NCBI GenBank assembly: GCA_964230195.1
Contig: CAXRGH010000195.1
Coordinates: 1 to 8,160, forward strand
Reading direction: 5' to 3'
Origin: CAXRGH01 sp964230195
GTDB taxonomy: Bacteria > Pseudomonadota > Gammaproteobacteria > Enterobacterales > Alteromonadaceae
DNA: 8,160 bases
Made by a program: the position numbers and the translations under genes. Below, piece by piece: positions 6,647 through 8,160 of the stretch. Within the stretch, counting starts at the first letter, position 1, and every line of letters starts with the position of its first letter. Under the pieces are notes generated by a model. The model was not told the origin of the DNA. It did no database searches and worked only from the letters and a program-made list of their open reading frames with translations.

Positions 6647-6859
6647 ATGTTACTACTCAGTCGAAAACGCCACCAAAAGATCATCATCAACAACGAAATC
6701 GTGATTGAAGTTAAAAATATTACACGCAATAACGTGAGGTTAGGGATAACAGCGCCCGGAACTTACACCATTCTCAGAGAAGAGTTATCAAGGCGGGGAT
6801 TGCCTGCACAAGACGCAAACGTGTTGGATATCAGTTCAATTGAAATTGAAGATCAATGA
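6647..6859 (+). CDS. csrA: CsrA/RsmA-family post-transcriptional regulator
   Basis: Small dimeric RNA-binding protein of 70 residues that binds GGA motifs in mRNA leaders and alters translation or stability. It aligns without gaps to E. coli CsrA over the core: MLLLSRKRHQ (1-10), NNVRLGITAP (28-37) and TILREELSRR (41-50). The RNA-contact Arg44 is kept, as are Leu4 and Arg6; position 7 is Lys instead of Arg and position 42 is Ile instead of Val. The tail (51-70) differs from E. coli. The start chosen is the ATG at 6647, with AAGGA (6636-6640) six bases upstream; an upstream TTG at 6599 is in frame but has no ribosome-binding site and would add 16 residues not found in the family. Because the sequence is divergent, it may be a second CsrA rather than the principal housekeeping copy. 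The GGA in its own ribosome-binding site could allow autoregulation. Confidence 0.92.
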   Translation: MLLLSRKRHQKIIINNEIVIEVKNITRNNVRLGITAPGTYTILREELSRRGLPAQDANVLDISSIEIEDQ

Positions 6860-6902
6860 TTGAATCTCTGATCCAATCTACCCATTTTTACTTGGTATAA
6901 AA

Positions 6903-6926
6903 AAAGCCCCCTGAATCGGGGGCTTT
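6903..6926. terminator. Bidirectional rho-independent terminator
   Basis: AAAGCCCCC (6903-6911) pairs perfectly with GGGGGCTTT (6918-6926) around the six-base loop TGAATC. On the minus strand the stem is followed by a run of seven T, making a strong terminator for the ammonium transporter gene. On the plus strand the tail is TTTCTCGTT, weaker but adequate to end csrA transcription 44 bases after its stop codon. Confidence 0.9.
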
Positions 6927-6993
6927 CTCGTTGCGATAGGTGAATATTTATTATTGTTTTTAGTTATTCACTTACACTCCCAAACTTGTTGTA

Positions 6994-8160
6994 TTAAGAC
7001 TTAGTTGTGAAGTCTGGATATGCTTCCAATCCACACTCAGCAACGTCAACGCCCTGATACTCTTCTTCTTCAGAAACACGTAGGCCAACAGTTAGCTTAA
7101 GTACATACCATACTACGAAGCTTGCTGCGAATACCCAGACGAAGATAGTAAGAGCACCAACTAACTGACCTACAACTGTAGCGCCGTCGTTAGTGAAAGG
7201 TACAACTAATAGACCGAATAGACCAACTACACCGTGAACAGAGATAGCACCTACTGGATCATCAATCTTAAGCTTATCAAGACCAACAATTGAGAATACT
7301 ACGATTAGACCACCGATAGCACCAATAAGTGTTGCTTGTAGCGCTGTTGGAGTAGAAGGTTCAGCAGTGATAGCCACTAGACCAGCTAGCGCACCGTTCA
7401 ATGCCATTGTTAAATCAGCTTTCTTGAATAATGCACGAGCCAATAATAGAGCTGCTACTGCACCACCAGCTGCCGCTGCGTTTGTATTAAGGAATACCAT
7501 TGCAACAGAGTTAGCGTTAGCAATATCACCAAGCTTAAGTACAGAACCACCGTTGAAGCCGAACCAACCCATCCATAAGATGAATGTACCAACAGTAGCC
7601 AATGGAAGGTTAGCGCCAGGGATAGCGTTAACACGACCATCTTTACCATACTTACCAAGACGTGGACCTAGAAGTAATACACCTGCAAGTGCTGCTGCCG
7701 CACCAGCCATGTGAACAATACCAGAACCAGCGAAGTCAGAGAAACCGAAGTCATCACCAAGGCTGAACAAACCGAATACATCTTTACCGCCCCAAGTCCA
7801 GCTACCTTCCATTGGGTAGATAACACCAGTAAGAACTACTGTGAAGATAAGGAAAGTCCAAAGCTTCATACGCTCTGCTACTGCACCAGAAACGATTGAC
7901 ATAGCCGTTGCTACGAATACAACCTGGAAGAAGAAGTCAGATGCGCCTGAGTAAATAGCACCGCCAGCGAAGTCGCCCTGCTCTTTAAATGAAGCAAGTG
8001 TAGCGTCAACGTCTACGCTCTCGATTCCGCTAAGGAAGTACGCACCATCATACATGATTGCATAACCGCTAACCATGTACATGATACAAGCGATAGAGTA
8101 CAAAGCGATATTTTAGTCAGAATTTCGGTTGTGTTTTTAGCACGTACAAGACCAGCTTCT
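6994..8160 (-). CDS. amt: Ammonium transporter, Amt family (partial at right edge, with an apparent frameshift near 8111-8114)
   Basis: Inner-membrane ammonium channel/transporter of the Amt/Rh family, with many hydrophobic helices. Counting from the Met at 8103, signatures are AVAERMKLW (74-82), DFAGSGIVHMAGAAAALAG (123-141) with the first pore His131, WMGWFGFNGGS (177-187), DDPVGAISVHGVVGLFG (281-297) with the second pore His290, and the cytoplasmic tail LTVGLRVSEEEEYQGVDV (337-354). The open frame beginning at 8103 starts inside a transmembrane helix and has no ribosome-binding site, so that Met is not the true start. Upstream, positions 8159-8113 encode EAGLVRAKNTTEILTK, the expected preceding residues, in another reading frame. 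The gene continues past the right edge. As read, translation from upstream would stop at a TAG at 8013-8015. Whether the gene is a pseudogene or the base is a sequencing error cannot be decided here. A glnK/glnB partner, common beside amtB, is not in view. Confidence 0.9.
8111..8114 (-). other. Apparent -1 frameshift site in the ammonium transporter gene
   Basis: The coding strand reads ACTAAAATATCGCTTTG. Adding one A to the run of four gives ACT AAA AAT ATC GCT TTG, that is TKNIAL, joining the upstream frame exactly to the downstream YSIACIMYMV as in intact Amt proteins. A one-base homopolymer loss is both a common sequencing error and a common mutation. Confidence 0.8.

Noticed and set aside
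7367..7899. Plus- and minus-strand open frames overlapping the ammonium transporter gene
   Set aside because: They are other-frame readings of a well-supported membrane protein gene, with alanine- and proline-rich or shuffled hydrophobic composition and no start signals.
8101..8103. Met at 8103 as the true start of the ammonium transporter
   Set aside because: It lies inside a membrane helix, lacks a ribosome-binding site, and clear Amt coding sequence continues upstream in another frame.

Overview
The window looks like chromosomal DNA of a marine, Alteromonadales-type gammaproteobacterium. The evidence is indirect: an Oar-like TonB-dependent receptor with a carboxypeptidase-like N-terminal domain, an E. 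coli-like uridine kinase, a NupC-type nucleoside transporter, a YfeX-like DyP-family protein, a CsrA paralogue and a marine-type Amt ammonium transporter. No species can be named from the sequence alone. I see no mobile element, CRISPR array, tRNA or rRNA.

Layout, left to right. Positions 1-630 (minus) hold the N-terminal 210 residues of an outer-membrane receptor that continues off the left edge. A 373-bp intergenic region (631-1003) follows; it has promoter-like sequences pointing both ways and a perfect 9-bp inverted repeat. From 1004 to 5473 five plus-strand genes are packed with gaps of 6, 29 and 29 bp and one 10-bp overlap, probably as one operon: uridine kinase, NupC-type nucleoside symporter, a 2-oxoglutarate/Fe(II) oxygenase, and two membrane-anchored proteins I do not recognise. 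The fifth gene runs 26 bp into the 3' end of a convergent gene for a DyP-family protein (5448-6368, minus). A divergent small gene encodes a CsrA-family RNA-binding regulator (6647-6859). A strong bidirectional terminator hairpin (6903-6926) separates it from an ammonium transporter gene on the minus strand (from 6994 past the right edge).

How the genes may work together. The first two operon genes form a pyrimidine nucleoside salvage unit: NupC-like symport brings nucleosides across the inner membrane and Udk traps them as monophosphates. The oxygenase could act on a nucleoside or base, but only its position suggests this. The divergent receptor could be the outer-membrane entry point, again by position only. 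The two unknown genes look like a periplasmic-facing protein plus a two-pass membrane protein whose cytoplasmic part faintly resembles an OmpR-type winged helix, so they may be a sensing pair.

Three points deserve most attention. The DyP-family protein keeps the fold's signature segments but lacks the catalytic Asp, proximal His and distal Arg expected from YfeX. The unknown gene pair is a candidate undescribed signalling module. The ammonium transporter reading frame is broken near 8111-8114 by an apparent one-base loss in an A-run of the coding strand, which is either a real mutation or a sequencing error.
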